Below, piece after piece: positions 52,297 to 61,291 of a stretch of 64,000 nt of DNA. The number at the start of each line of letters is the position of its first letter. The first letter of the stretch is position 1. Made by a program: the position numbers and the translations under genes. The DNA lies in assembly GCA_040904925.1 (NCBI GenBank), contig JBBDSP010000004.1:62001-126000 (forward strand), in the 5' to 3' direction. The notes beneath the pieces were generated by a model, which was not told the DNA's origin, ran no database searches, and saw nothing but the letters and a program-made list of their open reading frames with translations. The stretch comes from Gracilimonas sp040904925. GTDB lineage: Bacteria > Bacteroidota > Rhodothermia > Balneolales > Balneolaceae.

Positions 52297-54885
52297 ATGA
52301 TCTGTAAGAATTTCCTTGTTTACCCAATCATTATAGGTGCACTTTTGATGTGCAATTCAGGAATTATCAATGCCCAGAATGCCGAAGGAAATTACTCGGT
52401 AAATGAAGACGGAGTATTGGTTGAAACTTCAAGTGGTGAGGAAGTCTCATTTTTTGGGGTGAATTATTCCACTCCTTTTGCCCATAGCTATCGGGCCATG
52501 AAATTGCTGGATTACGATCACAAAAAAGCGATCGATGAAGATGTCTATCATTTTGCGCGCATGGGACTGGATGCTTTTCGAATTCATATCTGGGATACCG
52601 AGATCAGCGACAGCCTCGGTAACATCACCCCAAATGAACACCTCGATCTCTTTGACTATATGCTGGCTAAACTCGAAGAGCGGAATATCAAAGTGATCCT
52701 CACGCCTCTAACTTTTTATGACAATGCCTACCCCGATGGTGCCACTCCTACTGATGGTTTTGCAAACTACATCTCCAAAGAGGAAGCCCCGCTGAATCCC
52801 GATTTTTACCCGGTGATCAAGAACTACCTGGATCAGTTTCTGAATCATGAAAATCCCTACACGGGGAAAACGTATCGGGAAGATCCCAACATCATTGCGA
52901 TGGAGATCATCAATGAGCCCACGCATTATGGAGATGAGCAAGCCATCACCGATTTTATTAACGAGATGGCCGATCATGTTCGGAACACCGGCTGGGAGAA
53001 ACCGGTCTTTTATAATATCGCTCAGAATCCTCCGGTTGTGGATGCCGTGATGAAAGCCGATGTAGACGGGCTGACGTTTCAGTGGTATCCCGGCGGACTC
53101 GTGGGCGGTGAAACCAATCAGCGGAATTTCATGCCTTATATACATGATTATCCCATTCCGTTTCGTGATGGTGAAGGCTTCGAGGGCAAAGCGCTAATGG
53201 TCTATGAATTTGATGCAGCGGATGATCTTCACACCTATTCGTATCCGCTGATGGCGCGCAGTTTTCGGGAAGCAGGATTTCAGTGGGCAACTCAGTTTGC
53301 TTACGATCCGACAGGTATTGCTCCGTACAATTCTGATTATCCGACCCACTATCTGAATTTAGCTTACACCCCAAAACGGGCATTGAGTATGCTCATCGCC
53401 TCGGAGATCTTTCATGAAGTTCCCCGAAAAAGATCTTTTGAGGATTATGAAGCTGATATGACCTTTAGTGATTTCAGATTGAGTCATGAAGAAGATCTGG
53501 CCGAACTGAATGCCGAAGAGAAATTCTATCATACCAATCATACTTCTTCCCGGCCGAAATCACCTTCAACACTGAAGCATATTGCCGGAGTTGGGAATTC
53601 TCCGCTCATTAACTATGAAGGTCACGGAGCTTATTTCTTGGACAAGATCGAAGAGGGTGTCTGGCGGCTGGAAGTTTATCCCGACGCCATCCCTGTTAGC
53701 GATCCGTTTGACAAGCCCAACTTCAACAAAGAAGTAACGCATATTATTTGGGGCGAACGGGAAATGACTGTCGACCTGCCCGGACTTGGTGAAAATTTCA
53801 GGATCTCCGGAATCAATGAAGGAAATGAAAAGGCGGAAACAGCAAATTCGAAGAAATTCACGATCACTCCCGGCACCTATCTTCTCACTCACTCATCGAA
53901 GAAGGATTTTGAGCCGGGAGATGATCTGACTATTGGTAAGCAGGGAATCAGGCTGAATGAATTCCATGCACCGGAAGCCAATACATATGAAAAAACTGTT
54001 GTGGTTCATGAGCCGGAACAGCAATTGACGGCAGGTGAATCGACCGTGATACGGGCAACCATACTCGGTTCAGAAGAGAAAAAAGCCCGCGTTATTTTAT
54101 ATCCATATGGAAATCAGGGCGGAAATTTTGAGCTGAAAGAAGTAGCTCCAAAGATGTACGAGGCTGAAATTCCTGCTGGTTATTTACGATCCGGAAAGCT
54201 GGACTACTGGATCTCTTTAGGTGAAGGAGAAGACCAAATGACTTTCCCCGGTGGACATGAAGGCTCTCCCTGGGCGTGGAATTATTACCATGATGAAGTC
54301 TGGAGCGTGCCGGTAATTCCGAAAGAAATTCCTACTCAGGCATTCTTTGCAGAACGTGATATTGAGAAACTGGATTTTGCATTCTCGCCCTGGTCAAGTG
54401 ATTACGAGCGAAGCCTTGAATACACAGGGGATACGGGAAATGCAGCCATACAGGTTTATGCTGATTCCCTGATCGAAACACAGGGCGTACCCGGTTGGAG
54501 TTTTCACATCGGAGATATTATTGAAAACCGGAAAGGATCTGACCTGAATGAAATGAAGATACATATTGGCGGCGTTATTGAATCTTCCCAAGTTGTGAAG
54601 GTGATCCTCACGAATAAAGATGGAATTCCTTTTGAAACTACCATTGAGGTCGGACCGGAGATGCAGGCGATCACGATGAGTGAAAATAGGTTCATTTCCG
54701 GGAAAATGGCGTTACTTCCCCGTCCGTATCCAACATTTTTACCGTATTGGTTTGAGCCGACTTCAGATCAGTCTTTGGATATGAATGAGGTAGAAAATAT
54801 TCAGCTGCTGCTTGTGCCCGAAAACAACACTCAACGAATTAACAGGGAAGCCGGATTTCAGGTAACCGGAATCCGATTCAACTAA
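52297..54885 (+). CDS. Large GH5-like (clan GH-A) glycoside hydrolase with uncharacterised C-terminal modules
   Basis: This 862-residue secreted protein has a signal peptide about 1-26. The N-terminal TIM-barrel domain (about 35-400) has the acid/base Glu207 in IINEPTHYG and the nucleophile Glu304 in MVYEFDAADD, the clan GH-A pattern. The region at about 400-640 has beta-sandwich-like segments, and about 640-862 is a carbohydrate-binding-like beta region I do not recognise. Given the GH53 and GH2 neighbours it probably acts on galactan or arabinogalactan. GH147, a galactanase family of the same clan, is one possibility, and a plain GH5 another. It sits 18 bases after GH53 and 12 before GH2. 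Confidence 0.82.
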   Translation: MICKNFLVYPIIIGALLMCNSGIINAQNAEGNYSVNEDGVLVETSSGEEVSFFGVNYSTPFAHSYRAMKLLDYDHKKAIDEDVYHFARMGLDAFRIHIWDTEISDSLGNITPNEHLDLFDYMLAKLEERNIKVILTPLTFYDNAYPDGATPTDGFANYISKEEAPLNPDFYPVIKNYLDQFLNHENPYTGKTYREDPNIIAMEIINEPTHYGDEQAITDFINEMADHVRNTGWEKPVFYNIAQNPPVVDAVMKADVDGLTFQWYPGGLVGGETNQRNFMPYIHDYPIPFRDGEGFEGKALMVYEFDAADDLHTYSYPLMARSFREAGFQWATQFAYDPTGIAPYNSDYPTHYLNLAYTPKRALSMLIASEIFHEVPRKRSFEDYEADMTFSDFRLSHEEDLAELNAEEKFYHTNHTSSRPKSPSTLKHIAGVGNSPLINYEGHGAYFLDKIEEGVWRLEVYPDAIPVSDPFDKPNFNKEVTHIIWGEREMTVDLPGLGENFRISGINEGNEKAETANSKKFTITPGTYLLTHSSKKDFEPGDDLTIGKQGIRLNEFHAPEANTYEKTVVVHEPEQQLTAGESTVIRATILGSEEKKARVILYPYGNQGGNFELKEVAPKMYEAEIPAGYLRSGKLDYWISLGEGEDQMTFPGGHEGSPWAWNYYHDEVWSVPVIPKEIPTQAFFAERDIEKLDFAFSPWSSDYERSLEYTGDTGNAAIQVYADSLIETQGVPGWSFHIGDIIENRKGSDLNEMKIHIGGVIESSQVVKVILTNKDGIPFETTIEVGPEMQAITMSENRFISGKMALLPRPYPTFLPYWFEPTSDQSLDMNEVENIQLLLVPENNTQRINREAGFQVTGIRFN

Positions 54886-54897
54886 ACCGAGTATGAT

Positions 54898-57288
54898 ATG
54901 GATGAGATAAAGAAAATTTGTGCCCCGCTTCTATTTTTGATGGTGCTCTTTTATGGATGCGCTCCCTCTGAAGTTGAAACCGTGGAAACACAGTTTGATT
55001 TCAACACGGAATGGGAATTTGTGAAGGATATGGATACCACCATCACGGAAGGACTTTTTGATCGCTCAGGAAGTGAGCTTGAGTGGGAAAATATCCGATT
55101 GCCACACACCGCGAATATTGAACCGCTGGTGATCGAAGATCAGCAGTGGCAGGGCGATATGTTCTACCGCAAGTTCTTTACGGTTGAGTCGGACATGGAT
55201 GGCAAGCATATCACCCTGAAATTTGAGGGCGCCATGCACGAGGCCGATGTCTATCTGAATGGCGAAAAAGTTGGCTACAACGCCGGCGGATATCTTCCAT
55301 TTACCGTGAATATTTCCGATGTAGTCAGGTTTGGCGAGGAAAATACACTGTTGGTGAAATTGAATAATGAAGATAACTCCCAGATTCCTCCGGGCAAAGC
55401 CATCGAAGTGCTGGATTTCAATTACTATGGCGGAATTTATCGGGATGTATATTTAACAGTGAAAGATCCGCTCCGTATTTCAGATCCGATTGAAGCAGAT
55501 CGGGTAGCTGCGGGTGGAATTTTGGTTTCTTATGAAGATGTCTCAGCAAGTCAGGCTACTGTTTCCGTTCAGGCCGATATTGAAAATGATCGTGCTGAAA
55601 ACGCAAATGCCGAATTGCAGTTTATCCTGCAGGATGCGGAAGGAAATGAGGTGGCTTCTGCCGGTTCAAATGTAGAAGTGAATTCAGATTCAAACACCCT
55701 TCACTCCGAAAAATTGCAGGTGCAGAGTCCTGAGCTTTGGTCGCCGGATACTCCCTATCTCTACACGCTTACCGTTCAGCTTTTTGACGGAGAGGAATTG
55801 ATAGACAGCGAGCAGCAGCGGATCGGCATCAGAACCTTCGGCTTTGATGAGGAAAATCAGTTTGTACTGAACGGCGAGCGGTTGTACCTGCGCGGAACCA
55901 ATCGCCATCAGGATTATCCGTACATCGGCTATGCCCTTTCAAATGAGGCGCAATACCGGGATGCTTTCAAGATCAAGGAAGCCGGATTTAATTTCATCCG
56001 GATCGCACATTATCCACCGGACCCGGCGTTTCTTGAAGCTGCAGATGAGCTTGGGTTGTTGTTCATGGATGCCATCCCCGGCTGGCAGTATTATGAAGAC
56101 GGACTTTTTGCGGAACGGGCTCTGAATGATGTTCGCAAAATGGTGCGGAGAGATCGAAATCACACAAGCATCGTGTTTTGGGAAGCTTCGCTGAATGAAT
56201 CTGAAATGCCGGAAGAATTCATGGAGCAGGCTCACCAAATTGTTAAAGAAGAACTTCCCATCGAAGATAATTATACGAGCGGTTGGGCCGATTACGCTTA
56301 CGATATTTTCATCCCGGCGCGGCAGCATTCTCGTCCGCCTGAATACTGGAGCGAATATCCCAAAGACAAACCGCTGTTCATTGCCGAATATGGCGACTGG
56401 GAATATTATGCTCAAAATGCCGGCTTCAATCAGGATGCTTTTGAGGATCTTGCGGAAGAAGAACGAACCTCACGTCAGCTGCGGGGAGATGGTCAGCAAA
56501 GGTTAAGGCAGCAGGCGTTGAATTTTCAGGAAGCTCATAATTCAAATTTGAAGGGCAATTCTTTTGGGGATGCCAACTGGGTGATGTTTGACTACAATCG
56601 TGGCTATGCCCCTGACATCGAATCATCCGGAATCCGCGATATTTTCCGTATTTCTAAATTCACCAACTATTTTTATCAGAGTCAGGCCGGGCCGGAGCTG
56701 GAAGATGCTGATCCGAAATTTCATGGGCCGATGGTGTACATCGCCAATTACTGGTCTGATCCCGATTTCACCGAGGTAAAAGTGTACAGCAATGCCGACG
56801 AAGTTGCGCTGTTTTTGAATGGAGAAGGGATCGAAAGGAAGCAACCGGATACAGATCGGGTGTCAACGGAATTGGATCACCCGCCCTTTACTTTTGAGCT
56901 GGAGGATTTCACTCCGGGAATGCTAAAAGCCGAAGCCTATATCGATGGCGAAGTGGTAGCGACCCATGAGCGTATCACCCCTGAAGAGCCCACCAAAATT
57001 CTAATGAGTGTGGACCTGAGCGGAAAAGAAATACAAAGCGGAGAGAATGATGCGGTATTTGTTTACGCACATATCGCTGACGAAAACGGGACCACGGTTT
57101 GGGATGCAGAAGACCCCGTAGAATTTGAGCTGGAAGGCGAAGGCGAACTGATTGGCCATAACCCGATCGATGCCGAAGCAGGAATTGCCACCATCTTATT
57201 TCGGGCCGGCGAAAATGCAGGAACGGTCACGATCAGAGCTATTTCTGATGGACTTGAAGCGGGGTCCATTCAATTAACCATAAACTGA
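54898..57288 (+). CDS. GH2 beta-galactosidase-like lipoprotein
   Basis: This 796-residue protein has an N-terminal signal with Cys21 (FYGC, an atypical lipobox). The GH2 sugar-binding domain follows (GDMFYRKFF, then LNGEKVGYNAGGYLPFTVNI), then the immunoglobulin-like domain and the barrel. The acid/base Glu434 is in SLNESEMPEEF and the nucleophile Glu497 in FIAEYGDWEYY. The C-terminal DUF4982/Ig-like region ends the protein. It would release galactose from oligosaccharides made by the GH53 enzymes. beta-Galactosidase activity is inferred from GH2 and context; beta-glucuronidase or other GH2 activities are possible. Confidence 0.9.
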   Translation: MDEIKKICAPLLFLMVLFYGCAPSEVETVETQFDFNTEWEFVKDMDTTITEGLFDRSGSELEWENIRLPHTANIEPLVIEDQQWQGDMFYRKFFTVESDMDGKHITLKFEGAMHEADVYLNGEKVGYNAGGYLPFTVNISDVVRFGEENTLLVKLNNEDNSQIPPGKAIEVLDFNYYGGIYRDVYLTVKDPLRISDPIEADRVAAGGILVSYEDVSASQATVSVQADIENDRAENANAELQFILQDAEGNEVASAGSNVEVNSDSNTLHSEKLQVQSPELWSPDTPYLYTLTVQLFDGEELIDSEQQRIGIRTFGFDEENQFVLNGERLYLRGTNRHQDYPYIGYALSNEAQYRDAFKIKEAGFNFIRIAHYPPDPAFLEAADELGLLFMDAIPGWQYYEDGLFAERALNDVRKMVRRDRNHTSIVFWEASLNESEMPEEFMEQAHQIVKEELPIEDNYTSGWADYAYDIFIPARQHSRPPEYWSEYPKDKPLFIAEYGDWEYYAQNAGFNQDAFEDLAEEERTSRQLRGDGQQRLRQQALNFQEAHNSNLKGNSFGDANWVMFDYNRGYAPDIESSGIRDIFRISKFTNYFYQSQAGPELEDADPKFHGPMVYIANYWSDPDFTEVKVYSNADEVALFLNGEGIERKQPDTDRVSTELDHPPFTFELEDFTPGMLKAEAYIDGEVVATHERITPEEPTKILMSVDLSGKEIQSGENDAVFVYAHIADENGTTVWDAEDPVEFELEGEGELIGHNPIDAEAGIATILFRAGENAGTVTIRAISDGLEAGSIQLTIN

Positions 57289-57295
57289 GGAAGTC

Positions 57296-58363
57296 ATGAA
57301 ATTCAAAACAACAATTTTAGCAATAGTAGTCAGCCTCGGACTTAGCGCCGCATTTGCTCAGCAGTCAGATTCTTCAGCTTTTCACTTGAATTATGCGGTT
57401 GGGGCGGATATGTCTTTTCTGAAGATGGCTGAAGACAACGGGACAGAATTCAAAGATGAGGGAGTGGTAAAACCCGGACTCGATATTTTTCGGGATCATG
57501 GTTACGACTGGATCAGACTCAGACTTTTTCACACTCCCGACGAACTCCCAAATGATCTTGAGTACACCATCGAGTTAGCTCAGGAAGCACAGGAACGAGG
57601 GATGAAGTTCCTCCTCGATTATCACTATGCAGACAGCTGGGCCGATCCACAGAAGCAACCATTGCCTGCAGCCTGGGAAGGACTGGATTACGATACGCTT
57701 CAGGATTCAGTGTATGAATACACCAAGAAAACCATTGAGGCTTTTCGTGAAGCCGGGGTGATGCCGGAGATGGTGCAGATCGGGAATGAGATCCGCAACG
57801 GCATGATGTGGCCCACCGGAAAGCTCCCTGATAACTGGGATGCTTTTGCCGGATTGCTGAAGGCCGGAATTGACGGCGTAGATGCCGGACGCGGACAGGA
57901 AATGCGTCCGCTTATCATGGTGCATTATGATAATGGCGCTGATGCCAAAGGAAACCGGGAGTTTTATGATAAGATCGAGTCCTACGGTATTCCGTTTGAT
58001 ATCATCGGGCTTTCCTATTACCCGTGGTGGCATGGAAATTTACTGGAACTTCGGGAAAACCTGCTCTCCCTGATGCAGCATTACGATCAGGACATTATTC
58101 TGGTTGAAACGGCTTACAACTGGCGGCCATCCGAATATACCGGGGAAGGCGATCTTGCCCCATGGCCCGAAACTCCCGAAGGGCAGAAAGACTTTTTAGA
58201 GTCGGTGCACGAAACACTGATCAACATCAACAGCACAAGAATTAAAGGGATCTTTTGGTGGGAACCGGCTGTTACCGGCGGACTTCGATCCCGGGGCTAT
58301 TTTGATGATGAAGGAAATGCCCTGCCGGTGATCAATGTTTTTGATAAATATAAAAGGAATTAA
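57296..58363 (+). CDS. GH53 endo-beta-1,4-galactanase, second copy (periplasmic/secreted)
   Basis: This 355-residue enzyme has a Sec signal peptide (about 1-21, ending AFAQ) without a lipobox. The GH53 domain has the acid/base Glu165 in VQIGNEIRNG and the nucleophile Glu271 in ILVETAYNW; LLDYHYADSWADP matches the other copy. It probably finishes galactan oligosaccharides in the periplasm while the lipoprotein copy acts at the surface. It is the last gene of the four-gene operon, 7 bases after GH2. Confidence 0.93.
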   Translation: MKFKTTILAIVVSLGLSAAFAQQSDSSAFHLNYAVGADMSFLKMAEDNGTEFKDEGVVKPGLDIFRDHGYDWIRLRLFHTPDELPNDLEYTIELAQEAQERGMKFLLDYHYADSWADPQKQPLPAAWEGLDYDTLQDSVYEYTKKTIEAFREAGVMPEMVQIGNEIRNGMMWPTGKLPDNWDAFAGLLKAGIDGVDAGRGQEMRPLIMVHYDNGADAKGNREFYDKIESYGIPFDIIGLSYYPWWHGNLLELRENLLSLMQHYDQDIILVETAYNWRPSEYTGEGDLAPWPETPEGQKDFLESVHETLININSTRIKGIFWWEPAVTGGLRSRGYFDDEGNALPVINVFDKYKRN

Positions 58364-58411
58364 AGTTTTTTAGATTGAACGATATAAATAAAAGTATTCT
58401 TACTTTATTGG

Positions 58412-58425
58412 TGTTATCATTAACA
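58412..58425. promoter_or_regulatory. Predicted LacI operator upstream of the lacI-family gene
   Basis: TGTTATCATTAACA has TGTTA/TAACA arms. It sits about 61-74 bases before the regulator start and suggests autoregulation. Confidence 0.65.
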
Positions 58426-58485
58426 TTAAACAGTAAATGGTACACTTTAGAATATTAATGTGACAAAAAAATAAACAGGTTTAGT

Positions 58486-59514
58486 TTGAGTTCAAATGTA
58501 ACATTGAAACAAATTGCTGAAGCTTTGGGGGTTTCAGCAATGACGGTATCCAGAGCAATAAATAATAAAGCGAACGTTGATGAAAAAACCAGGCTAAGGG
58601 TTTTGGCGAAGGCTAAAAGCATGGGGTACACGCCAAATCATGTAGCTAAAAGTTTAGTTTCACAAAAAACACATACCATTGGTGTGGTGATCCCGGAGAT
58701 ACATCACGTTTTTTTCTCAGAAGTAGTAAGCGGAATAGAAGCGGTTGTGTATGAAAATGATTATCAGCTATTTCTTACAAACTCAGCTGAAGATGCAAGC
58801 CGGGAAAAAAATGTGATCGAGGCTTTAAGATCTAAAAGAGTGGACGGTATTCTTCTTTCATGTGCTGAAAACTCAGAAGATTTTGAGTATTACAAGAAGC
58901 TGATCGAGTCAGGATTTAACATTGTATTTTTTGACCGGTGCGTTGAGAATATTGGGGCAAGCTGTGTAAGCGTTAACGATGAGACAAGTTCATTTCAGAT
59001 CACCGAACACCTGATCAATCATGGATATACAAAAATAGCTCACCTAAGCGGACCAAAAAACCTGTCTGTTGGGCAGGAGCGGCTAAGGGGTTACAAGAGA
59101 GCGCTGGAAGAACATCAACTGACCTTCAGAGATGATTGGGTAGTAGAAAGTGGCTTTCGGGAAGATGGCGGATATAGTGCCATGAATACTATATTGGATT
59201 TACCTCAAAGTGAATGGCCAAGAGCAGTAGTAGCAATAAATGACCCGGCCGCCTTTGGAGCCATGAAAGCAATTGAGGAACATGGGCTTTCTATTCCTGA
59301 TGATATTGCGATCGTTGGTTTCAGTGATGATGTAAGAGCCGAGCTGATGCCATGCCCCCTTACAACAGTTCAGCAACCTGCCTTTGCTCTTGGGAAAAAA
59401 GCAGCTGAGAAGTTAATCCGTTCTATAGAACATGATGACGAACCGATTGAGAATATTGAGTTGCTGACAAGTATGAAGATACGATCTTCATGTGGTGGGC
59501 ATCAGAATAATTGA
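58486..59514 (+). CDS. LacI-family transcriptional regulator
   Basis: This 342-residue regulator has the helix-turn-helix at about 5-25 (TLKQIAEALGVSAMTVSRAI), the hinge helix (NHVAKSLVSQKTHTIGVVIP), and a periplasmic-binding-like effector domain. The start is a TTG at 58486; no other in-frame start fits the helix-turn-helix. It lies between the galactanase operon and the sulfatase/GH2 unit. It probably represses them, with its ligand likely a galacto-oligosaccharide or a galactose derivative (inference). A matching palindrome lies before each unit and before its own gene. Confidence 0.93.
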   Translation: MSSNVTLKQIAEALGVSAMTVSRAINNKANVDEKTRLRVLAKAKSMGYTPNHVAKSLVSQKTHTIGVVIPEIHHVFFSEVVSGIEAVVYENDYQLFLTNSAEDASREKNVIEALRSKRVDGILLSCAENSEDFEYYKKLIESGFNIVFFDRCVENIGASCVSVNDETSSFQITEHLINHGYTKIAHLSGPKNLSVGQERLRGYKRALEEHQLTFRDDWVVESGFREDGGYSAMNTILDLPQSEWPRAVVAINDPAAFGAMKAIEEHGLSIPDDIAIVGFSDDVRAELMPCPLTTVQQPAFALGKKAAEKLIRSIEHDDEPIENIELLTSMKIRSSCGGHQNN

Positions 59515-59605
59515 TTGACCTTATTTCTTTTCTCGCTAAGGGTAGCTCCACATCTGTTTAGCAATAATTGAATTTGACAATAAGACCAAAGGTAGTATTT
59601 TAAAA

Positions 59606-59619
59606 TGTTATCGTTAACA
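59606..59619. promoter_or_regulatory. Predicted LacI operator upstream of the sulfatase-GH2 unit
   Basis: TGTTATCGTTAACA, with TGTTA/TAACA arms, lies 73-86 bases before the sulfatase ATG. Confidence 0.7.
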
Positions 59620-59691
59620 CAACGGTGTATAGAATCGGTTCTTTGATTAGTAAAACTGCCGGTTGAATTCAAAATCATAACACACAAGCCG

Positions 59692-61194
59692 ATGTTTAGA
59701 ATAGATATTACTTTTGCAGCTGTTTTGTTAACTATGTTTTTGTGCACTCCTGCTCCTATATTATTTCAGGTGCAAGCTCAGGATTGGGCTCCTGCAGATA
59801 ATCCGCTTATGACAAGATGGTCGGAGGAAACTGACAGAAATAATTCTCCTGTAAATATTGTTGTATTTGTCGCAGATGATCTAGGTTATAATGATATAGG
59901 CCCTTATGGCAACAGTCAGGTTCGAACGCCAAATTTGGACAAGCTATCAGAGCGTGCTCTTAAGTTCAATGAGGCATTTGCAGGTTCTCCAACTTGTTCT
60001 CCCTCAAGAGCATCAATTTATACGGGTTTGTATCCGTTTCGTAACGGAGCCCATGCAAACCACACTGGAATTAAAGAAGGAGTAAAGACACTCCCAAAGT
60101 ATCTTCAGGAATTGGGGTATCGTACTGCTCTTGCCGGAAAATATCATGTAGGTCCGATTGAAGCCTACCCGTTTGAGCTTATAAAAACTACCAACGTTCC
60201 TGAGCCGGGATATGAAGACAGGGGGCTGCTTTGGACCGATTTAAATATGGAACCTGTGAATGAATGGCTGGGTAAAGTTTCTGATAATGAACCTTTTCTA
60301 CTGATTGTTAATGATCACAGTCCGCATGTAGTTTGGCCGGAAAATCCTGAATATGACTACCGTGAGGTTGACATTCCTTCCTTTCACATTGATACTGATG
60401 AGACTCGTCAGTCAAGATCGAGATATTACACTGATATCACCAAAATGGACGCAAATGTTGGTAAACTTATGAAGAGCCTTGAAGAGCATGGGCTGAGTGA
60501 GAATACCATTTTTATCTTTACAGCAGACCAGGGACCCCAGTGGGCATTTGGCAAGTGGAGTTTATATGACTATGGGATAAAAGTGCCGTTGTTGATGAAA
60601 TGGCCTGATGTAATCAAAGAACAACTTGAAACCAACGCAATGATTTCCTTGGTAGATTTGGTTCCAACTTTCATAGAGATTGCTGGTGGTAACCCGGATA
60701 ATCAACAAAATTTTGATGGCGAAAGTTTTCTGGCCGTTATTAAAGAAGAGAAGGATGATCATCATGAGCGGGTTTTTGCATCACATTCGGGAGATGGGAC
60801 CATGAACCGAACACCGCTACGTATGTTGCGAACAAGTGACTATAAATATATTCTGAATCTTGCTCCACAAACTCGGTATGACACGCATATGAATAAAGCT
60901 GATGATCATGATGGTGGGCGGGAATACTGGCCATCATGGCAAACTATGTCTTTTGTCAGTCGTCATGCGGCCTCGGTACTTTGGCGATATCATTATCATC
61001 CTGCTGAGGAACTTTATGATATCAAAAGCGACCCAAATGAAGTAGTAAATCTGGCAAAAAACCCTGACTATAAAGAGGTTATCGAAGAATTAAGAATACA
61101 GATGACAGATTGGAGGCAGCAACAGGGAGATAGTGAAACCGGTGCTTATGAAAGAGAGAGGCAAAATATTCATGTGCCATATATTTTCGAATGA
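59692..61194 (+). CDS. Secreted sulfatase (S1, formylglycine type) with a GH2-derived leader
   Basis: This 500-residue exported sulfatase has a signal peptide about 1-30. Metal-binding Asp62/Asp63 lie in VADDLGYNDIG, and Cys102 in CSPSR is the residue converted to formylglycine. The TGLYPFRNGAH and GKYHVG segments are standard. Residues 21-45 (APILFQVQAQDWAPADNPL, then MTRWSE) do not belong to sulfatases but match the start of the GH2 protein encoded downstream. A 77-bp stretch at 59752-59828 is nearly identical to 61346-61422. It would desulfate a galactan. It shares a unit with the GH2 gene. Confidence 0.92.
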   Translation: MFRIDITFAAVLLTMFLCTPAPILFQVQAQDWAPADNPLMTRWSEETDRNNSPVNIVVFVADDLGYNDIGPYGNSQVRTPNLDKLSERALKFNEAFAGSPTCSPSRASIYTGLYPFRNGAHANHTGIKEGVKTLPKYLQELGYRTALAGKYHVGPIEAYPFELIKTTNVPEPGYEDRGLLWTDLNMEPVNEWLGKVSDNEPFLLIVNDHSPHVVWPENPEYDYREVDIPSFHIDTDETRQSRSRYYTDITKMDANVGKLMKSLEEHGLSENTIFIFTADQGPQWAFGKWSLYDYGIKVPLLMKWPDVIKEQLETNAMISLVDLVPTFIEIAGGNPDNQQNFDGESFLAVIKEEKDDHHERVFASHSGDGTMNRTPLRMLRTSDYKYILNLAPQTRYDTHMNKADDHDGGREYWPSWQTMSFVSRHAASVLWRYHYHPAEELYDIKSDPNEVVNLAKNPDYKEVIEELRIQMTDWRQQQGDSETGAYERERQNIHVPYIFE

Positions 61195-61291
61195 TGATAG
61201 ATTACTTTGATATAAACTCAGAAGTAATTTCAATAATATGTAAAGATTACAAAAAAGATCGATAAACCTGTGAAATATAACCCACAAAAAA

